64,000 nucleotides of DNA from Gillisella vitis. GTDB lineage: Bacteria > Pseudomonadota > Alphaproteobacteria > Rhizobiales > Rhizobiaceae. Under the pieces are notes generated by a model. It searched no databases, was not told where the DNA came from, and saw only the letters and a program-made list of their open reading frames with translations. The stretch lies in NCBI RefSeq assembly GCF_001541345.2, contig NZ_LMVL02000002.1, positions 806,001-870,000 of the forward strand, given 5' to 3'. The position numbers were made by a program, and so were the translations under genes. Below, in pieces: positions 47,807-57,521 of the stretch (position 1 is the first letter of the stretch; every line of letters starts with the position of its first letter).

Positions 47807-47948
47807 ACAGTCTGTTCAAGAATTGCTGCTGGCCTGGCGAAAATGGTGATTTCGAGAACCGGAACGGAGCGTACTTAATGTACGTGAGTACCGGAAGCGC
47901 AGAAATTGCCATTTGCAGATGGCCAGCGGCGATTATTGGATAGACTGT
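47807..47948 (-). repeat. Palindromic intergenic repeat, copy B
   Basis: Reverse-oriented partner of 39464-39660. It starts ACAGTCTGTTCAAGAATTGC and ends GATAGACTGT on this strand. The core GTACTTAATGTAC is a palindrome, and the whole 142 bases fold back on themselves. It lacks the extra module of copy A. Its right end touches the stop codon of the next gene (47948-47950). Confidence 0.85.
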
Positions 47949-48553
47949 CACATGCTGGCAATGATTTTTCGCAGTGCGGAGGTGCGCGCGCCCAAGAGCA
48001 GCACGTTTTTCAGCGCCACTTTCGGATCGCTGGTGCGAAACAGCAGGCCGTCTTCACGGATCGAGCGATCGACGGTCATTTCGCGTTTGGCCTTGTCGGG
48101 TTTCAGCGCCACGGCAAAATACATCCGGCCATATTGCGGGGTGATCTTTTGGAAGAAACTGTCCTCGCCGCCGACCTCGGCATTGAAATTGGCGAAGTAG
48201 AAAGCCCATTTCACATCGGCATATTGGGCGAAATTCGACCGTGAGGCCGTGACATGACAGTAACCCAGGTGCGGAATATCCTGAAGTGTCTGATGGAACA
48301 GCAGTTTGGGAAAGCGGATAGACTTGTGAAAGCCGTTGATGCGCTGATGGGTGGTCTCTGCCGCTGCTTCCAGCCGCTTGGCCGTGCGCACTGCCACTTC
48401 CTCGTGGGTCAGATAGCGCTTTTCGTCGGCCAGCCAGTCATCCTCGTCGCGGATGATCTTGCCGGTCCGCAGGAATTCGCTGTGGGCGGCCTTGGGCCGC
48501 TTGTTTTCGAGAGCCGGAGTTTTTGGGGCCGCATAATATCGCAGTTTGGACAT
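47948..48553 (-). CDS. Conserved rhizobial protein of unknown function
   Basis: 201 residues from the ATG at 48553, with GGAGAG upstream. Begins MSKLRYYAAPKTPALENKRP. No signal peptide and no membrane helix. The central part PKLLFHQTLQDIPHLGYCHV and YADVKWAFYFANFNAEVGG is well structured, and the C-terminus ends LLLGARTSALRKIIASM. I recall similar proteins only from Rhizobiaceae; the family name DUF6656 may apply but is not verified. Its stop codon lies in the last base of the repeat. Confidence 0.75.
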   Translation of the reverse strand: MSKLRYYAAPKTPALENKRPKAAHSEFLRTGKIIRDEDDWLADEKRYLTHEEVAVRTAKRLEAAAETTHQRINGFHKSIRFPKLLFHQTLQDIPHLGYCHVTASRSNFAQYADVKWAFYFANFNAEVGGEDSFFQKITPQYGRMYFAVALKPDKAKREMTVDRSIREDGLLFRTSDPKVALKNVLLLGARTSALRKIIASM

Positions 48554-48904
48554 CGAACGCACTCTCCACACAAAGGATGACGAGCTGCCGCATTGGCTGT
48601 CGTCCAAGTGAATGACCGGGTACACGTAAATTACCGGATGCTTGTTAAAAGAAACTTTCCCAAGCTTTAGGCCGGCTGCGTTTCGCGAGGCTTGTCTGGC
48701 ATCGACATTCTGTCGGCCAATCTCGCGAGGGCAGGTGCTGGTATAAATGTATTAATCGCCGGTTCATCCGTACCTGGCTAGGGTGAGGGCAATAAGGGCA
48801 AGTATTGCCGTTCCGTATCATGCGTCTAACAACTGTGATGAGGCGTGATCTGGACAGGCGAGCCTACCCTCCCTATCTCTATTGATCATATGGAGACGAC
48901 GATC
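48554..48904. other. Divergent promoter region
   Basis: About 350 bases between two divergent genes. No gene, repeat or hairpin was recognised; it should contain both promoters. Confidence 0.5.
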
Positions 48905-49363
48905 ATGACCCTTACCAAGCGCATTGCAGTGGCCGGCACGGCATTAGCTGTTCTGGCAACATCTTTTATATCCGCAGATGCCATGCCTCTGAACATTTTG
49001 CAGCCAGCGGCGCAATCTGCGGTGCCTGTGGAACAGGTTCAGTGGCGCGGCTATGACGATGGCTACCGCCCAGGCCCCGGCTACTACCGTGGCTACCGGG
49101 GTTATGATGGCCCGCGCCCTGGATATCGCCGTCATCATGATGGGCATTGGTATCCGCTGGCAGCCTTTGCCGCCGGTGCTCTGATTGGTGGCGCCATCGC
49201 CTCGCAGCCACGCCCGGCGCCCGCAGCGCCCGCCTATAGCAATGGCATCAATCCGCGCCATTACGAATGGTGCTCCGGCCGCTACCGCAGCTATGATTCC
49301 TACAGCAATACGTTCGTGACCTATAGCGGTGCGCGTCAGCAGTGCTATTCGCCTTACTATTAA
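48905..49363 (+). CDS. BA14K-family exported protein
   Basis: 152 residues from the ATG at 48905, with GGAG nine bases upstream. Signal peptide MTLTKRIAVAGTALAVLATS, cleaved near residues 26-27. A Gly/Tyr/Arg/His-rich segment (about 50-77) is followed by a hydrophobic stretch (YPLAAFAAGALIGGAIAS) and the C-terminal lectin-like BA14K motif NPRHYEWCSGRYRSYD with its two Cys. Members are surface or periplasmic, known from Brucella as an immunoreactive protein; role in this organism is unknown. Confidence 0.88.
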   Translation: MTLTKRIAVAGTALAVLATSFISADAMPLNILQPAAQSAVPVEQVQWRGYDDGYRPGPGYYRGYRGYDGPRPGYRRHHDGHWYPLAAFAAGALIGGAIASQPRPAPAAPAYSNGINPRHYEWCSGRYRSYDSYSNTFVTYSGARQQCYSPYY

Positions 49364-49381
49364 GCGCAATTGTTCATTGCT

Positions 49382-49414
49382 AAAACGCCCGGTGTTGATT
49401 GCACCGGGCGTTTT
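49382..49414. terminator. Bidirectional terminator
   Basis: AAAACGCCCGGTG pairs exactly with CACCGGGCGTTTT (13 bp) around the loop TTGATTG. It serves the BA14K gene and the opposing transporter gene, whose stop is at 49420. Confidence 0.9.
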
Positions 49415-49419
49415 GCGTT

Positions 49420-50415
49420 TCAGAGAATTCTGGCGCGTTTCAGAATAAACCAGGCGAGAAAAATCGACCCGAGGATAAAGGCAATCGCATAGGCCGATCC
49501 TTCCGGCCCGCTGGTAAAGGGCAGATGCGAGGTGTTCATTCCGAAAAAGCCTGTGACCAGCGAGGGCGGCAGCAAAAAGGCCGTCATCAGCGACAAGATG
49601 TAAAGGTGGCGGTTGGTCTCGGAGGAGAGCTTGCTGTCGATTTCTTCATGCAGCAGCCGGGCGCGCTCATGCAGGGCGTAGACATCGTGGTCGGCGGCTT
49701 CCAGCCGGTTGGTCAGGCGGCTCGCCACATCTTCGAAACCGGCGGGCATTTCATCCTCGTCCACGGCATTGGCGCGCCGCATCATACTCAGCATGCCCCG
49801 CAAATGCCGATGCAGCCGCACGATCACCCGGCGTAGCGGCGCAAGCTGGGTGCGCTCGTCGCGCATGTCCTCGTCATAGACGACATCCTCAATGCGGTTG
49901 ATCTCTTCCATCAGCTCCAGCACCAGCGCCATGATGCCGCGCTGAAACTCCGCCACCAGTACTTCATAGACCTGCATGGGGGAGGCGAATTTCGCCGGGT
50001 TTTTCTCAATCGCACCGCGCAAAATATCCACCGAGCGGATCGGTTGCAGCCGTGTGGTGATGATGAACCGGTCGGACAGCGCAAAATGCAGCCAGCCGAT
50101 GTCCCGGGTGGCGGCGGCAAATTCGCGCTGAAAATCCACCAGCGTCCCATAGATCAGCTGCTCGTCCACCGAGAGTGCTGCGTGATGTTCATGATTGATC
50201 AGCGCGGCACGTGCCGCTTCGCTGAGGCCCGGAAACTGTTCGATAAAGCCGGGTACCCGCACATCGGCAAGATTGAGGTGCAGCCAGAGAAACCCCTGTT
50301 CCGGCATCAGGCCCGTCAGTGTCGCATCCATCGGCAGGCGGATGGCACTCTGATGGCGGGCGTCGATATGATAGGCCCATACTAAGCCGGGAATGGGGGT
50401 GGTCGCTGTCAGCAT
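49420..50415 (-). CDS. CorA/ZntB-family metal transporter
   Basis: 331 residues. A long cytoplasmic domain is followed by two C-terminal membrane helices. The signature GFFGMNTSHLPF carries the GMN motif of the family, which moves Mg, Co or Zn ions. The loop after GMN, where CorA has a fixed acidic pattern, reads TSHLPFTSGPEG, closer to the ZntB branch. Zinc or another divalent cation is therefore more likely than magnesium, but selectivity is not proven by sequence. It diverges from the acyl-CoA dehydrogenase gene. Confidence 0.85.
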   Translation of the reverse strand: MLTATTPIPGLVWAYHIDARHQSAIRLPMDATLTGLMPEQGFLWLHLNLADVRVPGFIEQFPGLSEAARAALINHEHHAALSVDEQLIYGTLVDFQREFAAATRDIGWLHFALSDRFIITTRLQPIRSVDILRGAIEKNPAKFASPMQVYEVLVAEFQRGIMALVLELMEEINRIEDVVYDEDMRDERTQLAPLRRVIVRLHRHLRGMLSMMRRANAVDEDEMPAGFEDVASRLTNRLEAADHDVYALHERARLLHEEIDSKLSSETNRHLYILSLMTAFLLPPSLVTGFFGMNTSHLPFTSGPEGSAYAIAFILGSIFLAWFILKRARIL

Positions 50416-50528
50416 GGGTATTGAACTTCCTCGCGTCGCGGTTATTCCAAGGCTGGTGGGCTCCCTATATGCTCTGATTGTGACGCCCGGATCAACTGGC
50501 GGGAATGCCCGAATGAGCTTGCGATTTA

Positions 50529-50544
50529 TTGACGTTTACGTAAA
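50529..50544. promoter_or_regulatory. Palindromic operator-like site before the acyl-CoA dehydrogenase
   Basis: TTGACGTTTACGTAAA, with TTTACGTAAA a perfect palindrome. It resembles the LiuR-type operators (TTTACGTnnACGTAAA) that control branched-chain and fatty acid catabolism genes in proteobacteria. It lies about 80 bases before the start of the dehydrogenase gene. No LiuR gene is in the window. Confidence 0.45.
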
Positions 50545-50624
50545 AATCAATTAGCTGGAGTGTTAGGAACTGTCCGGGTCGGGAGTGGCCCGCTGCAAGC
50601 CGGGATTTGGCGGAGGAGAATGCG

Positions 50625-52400
50625 ATGTACAAGGCCCCCGTGGAGGAAATTGCCTTTACCCTGAAACAGGTTGCCGGCATGGCGCAGGCGTTGGAGGAAG
50701 GCCGCTTCGGCGATCTTTCCGAGGATTTGACCGATGCCATTCTCGAAGAGGCTGGCCGTTTTGCCGCCAACGAGATTGCACCGCTGGCCGCAAATGGCGA
50801 CCGGCAGGGCGCGAAACTTGTTGATGGCAAGGTGCAATTGCCGGACGGTTGGGCCGATCTTTATCGCCGCTGGGCCGAAGGTGGCTGGAACGGGCTGGTG
50901 GCCGAGGAGCGCTATGGCGGCCAGGGCCTTCCGCATCTTCTCAATGTCGCGGCGCTGGAAATGTGGAATTCCGGCTCCATGGGCTTTGCGCTGGGGCCGA
51001 CCTTGACCATGGGCGCCGCCGAGTCGCTGACAGCGCATGGCAGTGATGCGCTGAAGGAGAAATTCCTGCACCGGGTCGTCTCCGGCGAATGGATGGCGAC
51101 CATGAACCTGACCGAGCCACATGCCGGTTCGGATCTGGGGGTGATGAAAACCCGCGCTGAGCGCCGCGATGACGGCAGCTACCGGATTTTCGGCCAGAAA
51201 ATCTACATTACCTGGGGCGAGCACGAGGCGACGGGCAATATCATTCACCTGGTTCTGGCCCGTCTGCCGGATGCACCGGCGGGCACGCGCGGCATTTCCC
51301 TGTTCCTGGTGCCGAAATTTCTGGTGGGCGATGATGGGTCGCTTGGCGCCCGCAACGATCTCCATTGCCATTCGCTGGAGCATAAGCTCGGTATTCACGG
51401 CTCGCCGACCTGCACGATGATCTATGGCGATGGCAAGTTCGGCTCTGAAGCCGGCGCTATCGGCTATCTGATCGGCGAGGAAAACAAGGGTTTGGCCTGC
51501 ATGTTCACGATGATGAACAATGCGCGGCTGGCCGTTGGCATGCAGGGCGTGGCGATTGCCGAAGCCGCCACCCAGCTGGCCACCGCCTATGCCAGGGAGC
51601 GCACTCAGGGCAAGGCGCCCGGTTGGGCCGGTGCGGGCATGAGCCCGATCATCGAGCATCCGGATGTGGCGCGCACGCTTTTGACCATGAAGGCGCTGAC
51701 CCAAGGGGCGCGGGCCATCTGCTATTCCTGTGCCCATGCCATTGACATGAGCCATCATAGCGAAGGCGATGAGGCCAGCCACTGGCAGGCGCGCGCCGCG
51801 TTTTTAACGCCGATTGCCAAGAGCTTCGCCACCGATATCGGCGTCGATGTTGCCTCCATGGGCATTCAGGTGCATGGCGGCATGGGCTTTATCGAAGAGA
51901 CGGGTGCCGCCCGCCTGCTGCGCGACGCGCGTATCGCGCCGATCTATGAGGGCACCAACGGTATCCAGGCCATCGATCTCGTGGTGCGCAAGCTGCCGCT
52001 AACTGAGGGCGCGCATGTGCGTGGCTTCCTCAGCGAGTTGAAAGCCCTTGCCGTGGCTGTCGATGCCAGCAACCGCCCCGGCTTCGGCGAAACGGCGACC
52101 CGGCTGCTTGCCGCGATCCGCGATCTGGAAGATGCGACGGAATACCTGTTGGCCCGGCTAGGCGAGGGCGCCCAAGCCGAAGCCCTTGCCGGTGCAACGC
52201 CCTATCAGCGGTTGTTCGGCCTGACCCTGACGGGGGCCTATCTGGCCAAGGGGGCGTTGGCGCAGGGGGAAGACGACAAGCGCGTGGCGCTTTGCCGGTT
52301 TGTGGCCGAAAACCTCTTGGGCGAAAGTTCCGGCCTGAAACAGGCGGTGGTCGGCGGTGCGGAAAGCCTTGCCGCTGCCCGCGCCGTGCTGGAGGCTTAA
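50625..52400 (+). CDS. Acyl-CoA dehydrogenase (long, DmdC-like)
   Basis: 591 residues from the ATG at 50625 (GGAGGAG upstream). A flavoprotein with an N-terminal extension (MYKAPVEEIAFTL), an alpha-beta-alpha dehydrogenase core (LTEPHAGSDLGVMKTRAE, IYITWGEHEATG, MQGVAIAEAATQ), the catalytic Glu region RIAPIYEGTNGIQAIDLV, and a C-terminal extra domain. Long enzymes of this form oxidise acyl-CoA thioesters such as fatty acids or methylthiopropanoyl-CoA. Paired with the enoyl-CoA hydratase gene three bases downstream, as for consecutive beta-oxidation steps. Confidence 0.9.
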   Translation: MYKAPVEEIAFTLKQVAGMAQALEEGRFGDLSEDLTDAILEEAGRFAANEIAPLAANGDRQGAKLVDGKVQLPDGWADLYRRWAEGGWNGLVAEERYGGQGLPHLLNVAALEMWNSGSMGFALGPTLTMGAAESLTAHGSDALKEKFLHRVVSGEWMATMNLTEPHAGSDLGVMKTRAERRDDGSYRIFGQKIYITWGEHEATGNIIHLVLARLPDAPAGTRGISLFLVPKFLVGDDGSLGARNDLHCHSLEHKLGIHGSPTCTMIYGDGKFGSEAGAIGYLIGEENKGLACMFTMMNNARLAVGMQGVAIAEAATQLATAYARERTQGKAPGWAGAGMSPIIEHPDVARTLLTMKALTQGARAICYSCAHAIDMSHHSEGDEASHWQARAAFLTPIAKSFATDIGVDVASMGIQVHGGMGFIEETGAARLLRDARIAPIYEGTNGIQAIDLVVRKLPLTEGAHVRGFLSELKALAVAVDASNRPGFGETATRLLAAIRDLEDATEYLLARLGEGAQAEALAGATPYQRLFGLTLTGAYLAKGALAQGEDDKRVALCRFVAENLLGESSGLKQAVVGGAESLAAARAVLEA

Positions 52401-52403
52401 ATC

Positions 52404-53162
52404 ATGAGCGAGCATATCCTTGTCGAGCGGCCTGAAACCCATCCCGGCGTGCTGGTCATCCGCTTCAATCGGCCGGATAAGAAAAATGCGATTACCGAGG
52501 CGATGTATCACCGCATCACCGCCGCCCTGAATGAGGCGCAAGGTGATGACGCGGTGCGCGCCGTCGCGTTCCTCGGCACCGAAGGCTGTTTTACCGCAGG
52601 CAATGACATGGGTGATTTTCTCGCCTATGCCCTGTCTGACGGAAGCAAACTTCCGGCGGCGGCTCTCGTGCTGCGGGCCTTGGTGGCGACGGAAAAGCCG
52701 CTGGTCTCCGGCGTCGATGGTCTTGCCATCGGCATCGGCACGACCCTCAACATGCATTGCGACCTGACGATTGCCTCCAGCCGCAGCCTGTTCAAGACGC
52801 CGTTCGTGGATCTGGCACTGGTACCGGAAGCGGCCTCCAGCCTGCTTGCGCCGCTTGCCATGGGCCACCAGCGCGCCTTCGCGCTTCTGGCGCTGGGGGA
52901 AGGATTTTCAGCCGAGCAAGCGCGCGAGGCCGGGTTGATCTGGAAAGTGGTCGAGCCGGATGCGGTTGAGCGCGAAACCCTGGCGCTCGCCGCAAACCTT
53001 GCCAAAAAGCCGCCCCAGGCCCTGAAGATCGCCCGGGATCTGTTGCGCGGTGACCGCAGCCTGGTTTTGGCCCGCCTTGACGAAGAGCTGGCGCATTTTG
53101 CCGCCCAACTGAAAAGTGCCGAGGCACGGGCGGCCTTCGAAGCGTTTCTGGCCAGGAAGTGA
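52404..53162 (+). CDS. Enoyl-CoA hydratase/isomerase family protein
   Basis: 252 residues. Crotonase fold with FNRPDKKNAITEAMYHRI, the oxyanion hole CFTAGNDMGDFL and GVDGLAIGIGTTLNMHCD, and VDLALVPEAASSLLAPLAMG. The second catalytic acid position falls in the segment LALVPEAASS. It hydrates (or isomerises) the product of the preceding dehydrogenase. Both genes are translated from one message. Confidence 0.9.
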   Translation: MSEHILVERPETHPGVLVIRFNRPDKKNAITEAMYHRITAALNEAQGDDAVRAVAFLGTEGCFTAGNDMGDFLAYALSDGSKLPAAALVLRALVATEKPLVSGVDGLAIGIGTTLNMHCDLTIASSRSLFKTPFVDLALVPEAASSLLAPLAMGHQRAFALLALGEGFSAEQAREAGLIWKVVEPDAVERETLALAANLAKKPPQALKIARDLLRGDRSLVLARLDEELAHFAAQLKSAEARAAFEAFLARK

Positions 53163-53268
53163 TTGCCTGACATTCTATTGCAGACACGGCACGCGGCCGT
53201 GCCTATCGCATAGCCATCAACCCAGGCTGAGATAAATAAGCATCTTGGTATCTGGGTTATAAGACCCG

Positions 53269-55356
53269 TCAGGCGGCGCGCCGTTGCGTAAGGTTTGCCG
53301 CGTCCCGGGCCAGTCTGAATTGCGCCAGCAATTCAGTCAGAGCCGCAGCTTCTTGAGCCAGTCCATGGCTTGCCGCTGTTTGCTCTTCGACCATGGCGGC
53401 ATTTTGTTGCGTGCCTTGATCCATGACATTCACAGCGGCATTGATTTCCTGCAATCCCTGTGACTGTTCACGGGAGGCAACAACAATAGCATTGATATGC
53501 TTGTTGATTTCCTGAACCTCATTGATAATGCCGTCCAGGGCCGCACCGGTCTGGCTTACCAGCGATACGCCGTTTGCCACCTGCTCGCCCGATACCCGGA
53601 TCAATTGCTTGATTTCCTTGGCAGCTGTTGCCGAACGTTGGGCCAATTCACGCACTTCCTGGGCGACAACGGCAAATCCCTTGCCCGCCTCACCGGCGCG
53701 GGCTGCTTCCACGCCCGCGTTGAGAGCGAGAAGATTGGTCTGGAAGGCGATTTCGTCGATCACCCCGATAATGTTGGAAATCTGGTTGGCGGATGTCTCG
53801 ATGGCTTCCATCGCATTAACCGCATTCTGGACAATCTCGCCGGATTTTTCCGCCCCGCTGCGGGCGCGGGTCACGATCTGGCCCACCTCTTCGGCGCGAT
53901 GGGCACTATCTCTGACGGTGGTTGTTACTTCTTCCAGCGCCGCTGCGGTTTGCTCAACCGAGGCGGCCTGCTGTTCTGTACGGCGTGCAAGATTATCAGC
54001 CGAGGCGCGGATTTCCGTGGCGCCGCCATCAATCTGTCTGGCGTTTTGGCCAACGGCAGCCATGGCGTCGTGCAGCTTTGCCACTGCTGCATTGAAGTCG
54101 AAGCGCAGCCGCTCAAGATCACCGGCAAAAGGTGTCTCGATGCTATGGGCGAGATCACCATCGGCAAGCCTGCCAAGTCCATCAGCCAGCGCATGTACCG
54201 CAAAGGACACCTGTTCCGCTTCACGTGCCTTTACGGCTTCCCGGTCGCGCCGTTCCTGTTCACTCATCGTGCGGGTGGAGTCGGCCTCGCGTTCCAGACG
54301 AGCCCGCTCGATAGCGTTGTCACGGAATACAGCGACCGCCGCACCCATCTGGCCAATCTCATCCCTGCGTTGCACGCCGGGAATGGCGGCGGACACATCG
54401 CCGCCGGCCAGCTTGCTCATTGCCGTGGTCATCTGCACCACAGGACGCACCACCAGGGTCGAAAGCACCAGTGCGAGAATGCCGACCATGGCGATCACGC
54501 CAATCACCGTAGCAATGACGGCGGCAAGACGGAACTCGCCAATCGCGGCATAGGCCTTTGCCTCATCCACCACCAGCGCCAGATACCAGCCATCGACCGG
54601 CAGGCCCTTGATCGGCATGAAGTTGACCAGCACCGGCTTACCGGCGAACTGGCTTTCCACCAAGCCACCACCGATTTTCGGTGTTTCAGCCGGAAAGACA
54701 TCTGAAAGCGTCTTTGTTACCAGTGCCTGATCTGGATGAACCAGAATCGTACCATTGCCGTTGACGAGAAAAGCCGAGCCCTTGCCGCCAATATCAACGG
54801 CCTTGATCAGGCCAACCAGTGTTTTCAAGGAGAAATCGCTGGCAGCGACGCCATATAATTTGCCCTCTCTTTTCACCGGCACCGCCGCACTTAGGATCAA
54901 CTGACCGGTCGATGCGTCGGTATAAGGTTCTGTCAGCACGACCTTATTGGCCTTCACCGCGCCTTGATACCAGGGACGAATGCGGGGATCATAGCCTTCC
55001 GGCAGAGGCTGGAACGGAACCGAGGTAAACTTGCCATCTGCCTGATGGCCGACATAGGTGGACATGAACTCGCGCAGCAGCACCGGATTGTCAAATTCGG
55101 TCAAAATCCCCTCTGGCGTGCCGATCTTGCCAGCAGCCTGACCGGCAAATTCCGTCAGCATCACGCGGGCATTCAGCCAATTGGCAATGCTTTCGGAGGC
55201 TTGCAGGCCGGAAGAATTGATTTCGTCCGCCACAGTCTTGCCAATGGTCGAGCGCTGAAGACGATCAATATAGAGCGAAAATCCACAGAGGACCAAGACA
55301 ACAGCCGCACATGCGGCGATCAGAATCTTGGACATCAGGTTCAAATTTCTGGCCAT
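53269..55356 (-). CDS. Methyl-accepting chemotaxis protein, double-Cache type
   Basis: 695 residues from the ATG at 55356 ([13 protein letters not shown]). Helix about 9-30, then a large periplasmic dCache domain with [20 protein letters not shown] and [20 protein letters not shown], the motif set that binds amino acids and related small ligands. A second helix near 275-300, HAMP, and the signalling domain with [23 protein letters not shown]-terminus [16 protein letters not shown], no docking pentapeptide. The typical dCache amino-acid pattern YxxxxRxWYxxA is approached by RIRPWYQGA. Confidence 0.93.
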   Translation of the reverse strand: MARNLNLMSKILIAACAAVVLVLCGFSLYIDRLQRSTIGKTVADEINSSGLQASESIANWLNARVMLTEFAGQAAGKIGTPEGILTEFDNPVLLREFMSTYVGHQADGKFTSVPFQPLPEGYDPRIRPWYQGAVKANKVVLTEPYTDASTGQLILSAAVPVKREGKLYGVAASDFSLKTLVGLIKAVDIGGKGSAFLVNGNGTILVHPDQALVTKTLSDVFPAETPKIGGGLVESQFAGKPVLVNFMPIKGLPVDGWYLALVVDEAKAYAAIGEFRLAAVIATVIGVIAMVGILALVLSTLVVRPVVQMTTAMSKLAGGDVSAAIPGVQRRDEIGQMGAAVAVFRDNAIERARLEREADSTRTMSEQERRDREAVKAREAEQVSFAVHALADGLGRLADGDLAHSIETPFAGDLERLRFDFNAAVAKLHDAMAAVGQNARQIDGGATEIRASADNLARRTEQQAASVEQTAAALEEVTTTVRDSAHRAEEVGQIVTRARSGAEKSGEIVQNAVNAMEAIETSANQISNIIGVIDEIAFQTNLLALNAGVEAARAGEAGKGFAVVAQEVRELAQRSATAAKEIKQLIRVSGEQVANGVSLVSQTGAALDGIINEVQEINKHINAIVVASREQSQGLQEINAAVNVMDQGTQQNAAMVEEQTAASHGLAQEAAALTELLAQFRLARDAANLTQRRAA

Positions 55357-55910
55357 ATGAAATATATCCTGACACCGAAACTGCGCATGTGAAGACACCC
55401 CATCGCCCCACGCGGTCGGCAGTTTAAATTGAGTTTATAGCATGATGCGAAACACCGAATCGGCACTGCGCTCTCGCGGTCGTTTCTGCATCGTTATTTC
55501 AAGAACCGGTTTCCACTATGCGGCCCGGCGCTACATAAACCCACGCCATCATACGCCCTGACTGATTGGCAATGTCAGCGTGTCAAATTGGTCTCGAAAC
55601 TGTCGTGAAGGATATAAAAATTTCTTAATCGAATATGACATTCCAATGAATATTTAAATGGAATTCTATTAAGACATTCTATTTGCAGTTAATTTTAGAT
55701 TTTTTAAATTATTATTTAAATATAGTATTCGTTTTATGTTTTCAGGAGAGGATGCTCTTGTTTTGTCAGTATGGCCGCAAGCCATCGTGTTGTTCAGTGG
55801 ATATTCATAGTTTTCTGCTAGGGTTTGTTGGGGAAAGCCTGTTTACACTTGTTCCCGACAAACTTTAAAGACCGTCACTGTTTTGCGGCCTATCTATTCG
55901 GGAGGGAGAG
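55357..55910. other. AT-rich intergenic region
   Basis: About 550 bases. The part at 55610-55740 is very AT-rich. A degenerate palindromic stretch with CATGATGCGAAACACC and AACCGGTTTCCAC occurs near 55441-55520, like rhizobial intergenic repeats. No gene was accepted. Confidence 0.45.
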
Positions 55911-56237
55911 ATGCGAGGCTTATTGATTGCCACGGCGATGATCGTGTCGGTGCCAGCGGCCCTTGCGGCAGATCGGCCCGGCCCGGTGCCTTCCACCATG
56001 GCACCTCTCCTCCAGCTTGCCCAGGCGCAGCCGGATACGATCAACCGCAATATTCCACAGCAGGGCGGCCCCCAGCAGGGCGGCAATGTGCGTCCGCCGC
56101 GCTATGTCTGCATCATCAAGCCTCCGGCCAGCGATGCTGGTGCGGGGCGGTATTCCTGCCCCGCCGGTCCCGGTCGGGTCGGGGAAAGCTGCCGCTGCGC
56201 CAATGCGGTTGGTAGCGGCAAGCTGCGGCAGTATTGA
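55911..56237 (+). CDS. Small exported protein, Cys-containing
   Basis: 108 residues, ribosome site GGGAGGGAG. Signal peptide MRGLLIATAMIVSVPAALAA with cleavage near 20. After a Pro/Gln-rich middle (IPQQGGPQQGGN) come four Cys (YVCIIKPP, YSCPAGPGRVGESCRCAN), which could make two disulfides. Likely periplasmic; family unknown. Convergent with the methyltransferase gene. Confidence 0.75.
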   Translation: MRGLLIATAMIVSVPAALAADRPGPVPSTMAPLLQLAQAQPDTINRNIPQQGGPQQGGNVRPPRYVCIIKPPASDAGAGRYSCPAGPGRVGESCRCANAVGSGKLRQY

Positions 56238-56264
56238 TCCAGCCGTTCGTTTCAGGCCCTCATC

Positions 56265-57521
56265 TCAGGCTTTCGTGAGGGCCACCACCACCTCGACATG
56301 CGGCGACCAGAGGAATTGGTCGATGGGTGTGACCGCGGTAATGCGGTAGCCGCCAGCCATCAGGATCGACAGGTCGCGGGCTAAGGTCAGCGCATTGCAA
56401 CTGACGGCGACGACAGTTTTCACCTGCGAGCGGGCGAGTTCCGCACACTGTTCCTCGGCACCAGCCCGTGGCGGGTCGAAGACCACGGCGTCCAGCCCCT
56501 TCAGTTCCGAAACCATCAGCGGGCGGCGGAACAAGTCGCGCTTTTCGGCCTTGATCGGTTTTAAGCCCTTGGTGTTACGGGCGGCCAGATCCAGCGCCTT
56601 CACCGCCTTTTCGTCAGATTCGACCGCAAGAACCTGGGCCTGGCGGGCCAGTCTCAGGGCAAATGTGCCGATCCCGCAAAACAGATCCGCCACCCGCTTG
56701 GCCTTGCCGACATGGTCGAGGACCAAGGCGGTCATGGCCTCTTCGGCCTGGCGGGTTGCCTGGGTGAAAATGCCGGGCGGCATGGCGACCAGCGCTCCGC
56801 CGAAATCCAACATCGGCTTATGCGGCTCGATGACGATTTCACCATTGACGGAAACGCGGGCCACGCCGCGCATTTTTAACACCACTTCGGTAATGGCCCG
56901 GCGCTCGCGGTCCGGCAGGCCGCCGCGCACACCGTCAAGCGACACGTCCAGCCCTGTGGTGGTTTCCGTCACCGTCATGCGGAAATGATCCGATCCGGTG
57001 GCAATCGCCGCTCCGATGGCGCGCAGGTCATCCAGCCGGGCGAGAATGCCCGCGGATGTGACAGGACATTCCTCCAACTCGACAATATGGCGGGACGCGG
57101 CTTGGTTGAAGCCGATCAATAGGCCTTTTTCCCGCTTGCGGGCCGTGAACACCAGCCGCCGCCGTTCGCCGGGAAAGGCCTCGACCAAAGGGTTCACCTC
57201 GGTCTCGATACCCTTGGATTTCAGCGCCGCGATCAGCGTCGAGCGTTTGAATTCATTATAGGCGGATTTTTCCATGTGCTGGAGCGAACAGCCGCCGCAG
57301 GTTCCGCCGACCCCGTCAGGGCCGAAATGCCGACAGACCGGTTCGATCCGCTCCGGTGAGGCCGACGCAATCGACATGATCGTGCCCTGGTCCTTGACGC
57401 GGGCGATAGCCACCCGCTCGCCGGGCAGGGAAAACGGCACATAGACCGGGCCGTCCACGCCATTGGCAATGCCATCGCCCTGGGCGCCGAGGCTGTTGAT
57501 CGTCAATGTTTCGGTACTCAT
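56265..57521 (-). CDS. RlmD/TrmA-family RNA methyltransferase
   Basis: 418 residues. N-terminal TRAM-like part (NSLGAQGDGIANGVDGPVYV), a 4Fe-4S site (CRHFGPDGVGGTCGGCSLQH), and the SAM fold with VADLFCGIGTFALRLA, DAVVFDPPRAGAEEQ and catalytic Cys in VVAVSCNALTLARDL. The family makes 5-methyluridine in rRNA or tRNA. Whether this member targets 23S rRNA U1939, U747 or tRNA is open. Starts within the stop of tlyA (ATGA). Confidence 0.9.
   Translation of the reverse strand: MSTETLTINSLGAQGDGIANGVDGPVYVPFSLPGERVAIARVKDQGTIMSIASASPERIEPVCRHFGPDGVGGTCGGCSLQHMEKSAYNEFKRSTLIAALKSKGIETEVNPLVEAFPGERRRLVFTARKREKGLLIGFNQAASRHIVELEECPVTSAGILARLDDLRAIGAAIATGSDHFRMTVTETTTGLDVSLDGVRGGLPDRERRAITEVVLKMRGVARVSVNGEIVIEPHKPMLDFGGALVAMPPGIFTQATRQAEEAMTALVLDHVGKAKRVADLFCGIGTFALRLARQAQVLAVESDEKAVKALDLAARNTKGLKPIKAEKRDLFRRPLMVSELKGLDAVVFDPPRAGAEEQCAELARSQVKTVVAVSCNALTLARDLSILMAGGYRITAVTPIDQFLWSPHVEVVVALTKA

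Noticed and set aside
53188..53203. GGCACG/CGTGCC hairpin after the enoyl-CoA hydratase gene
   Set aside because: Only a 6-bp stem and no T tract; too weak to call a terminator.
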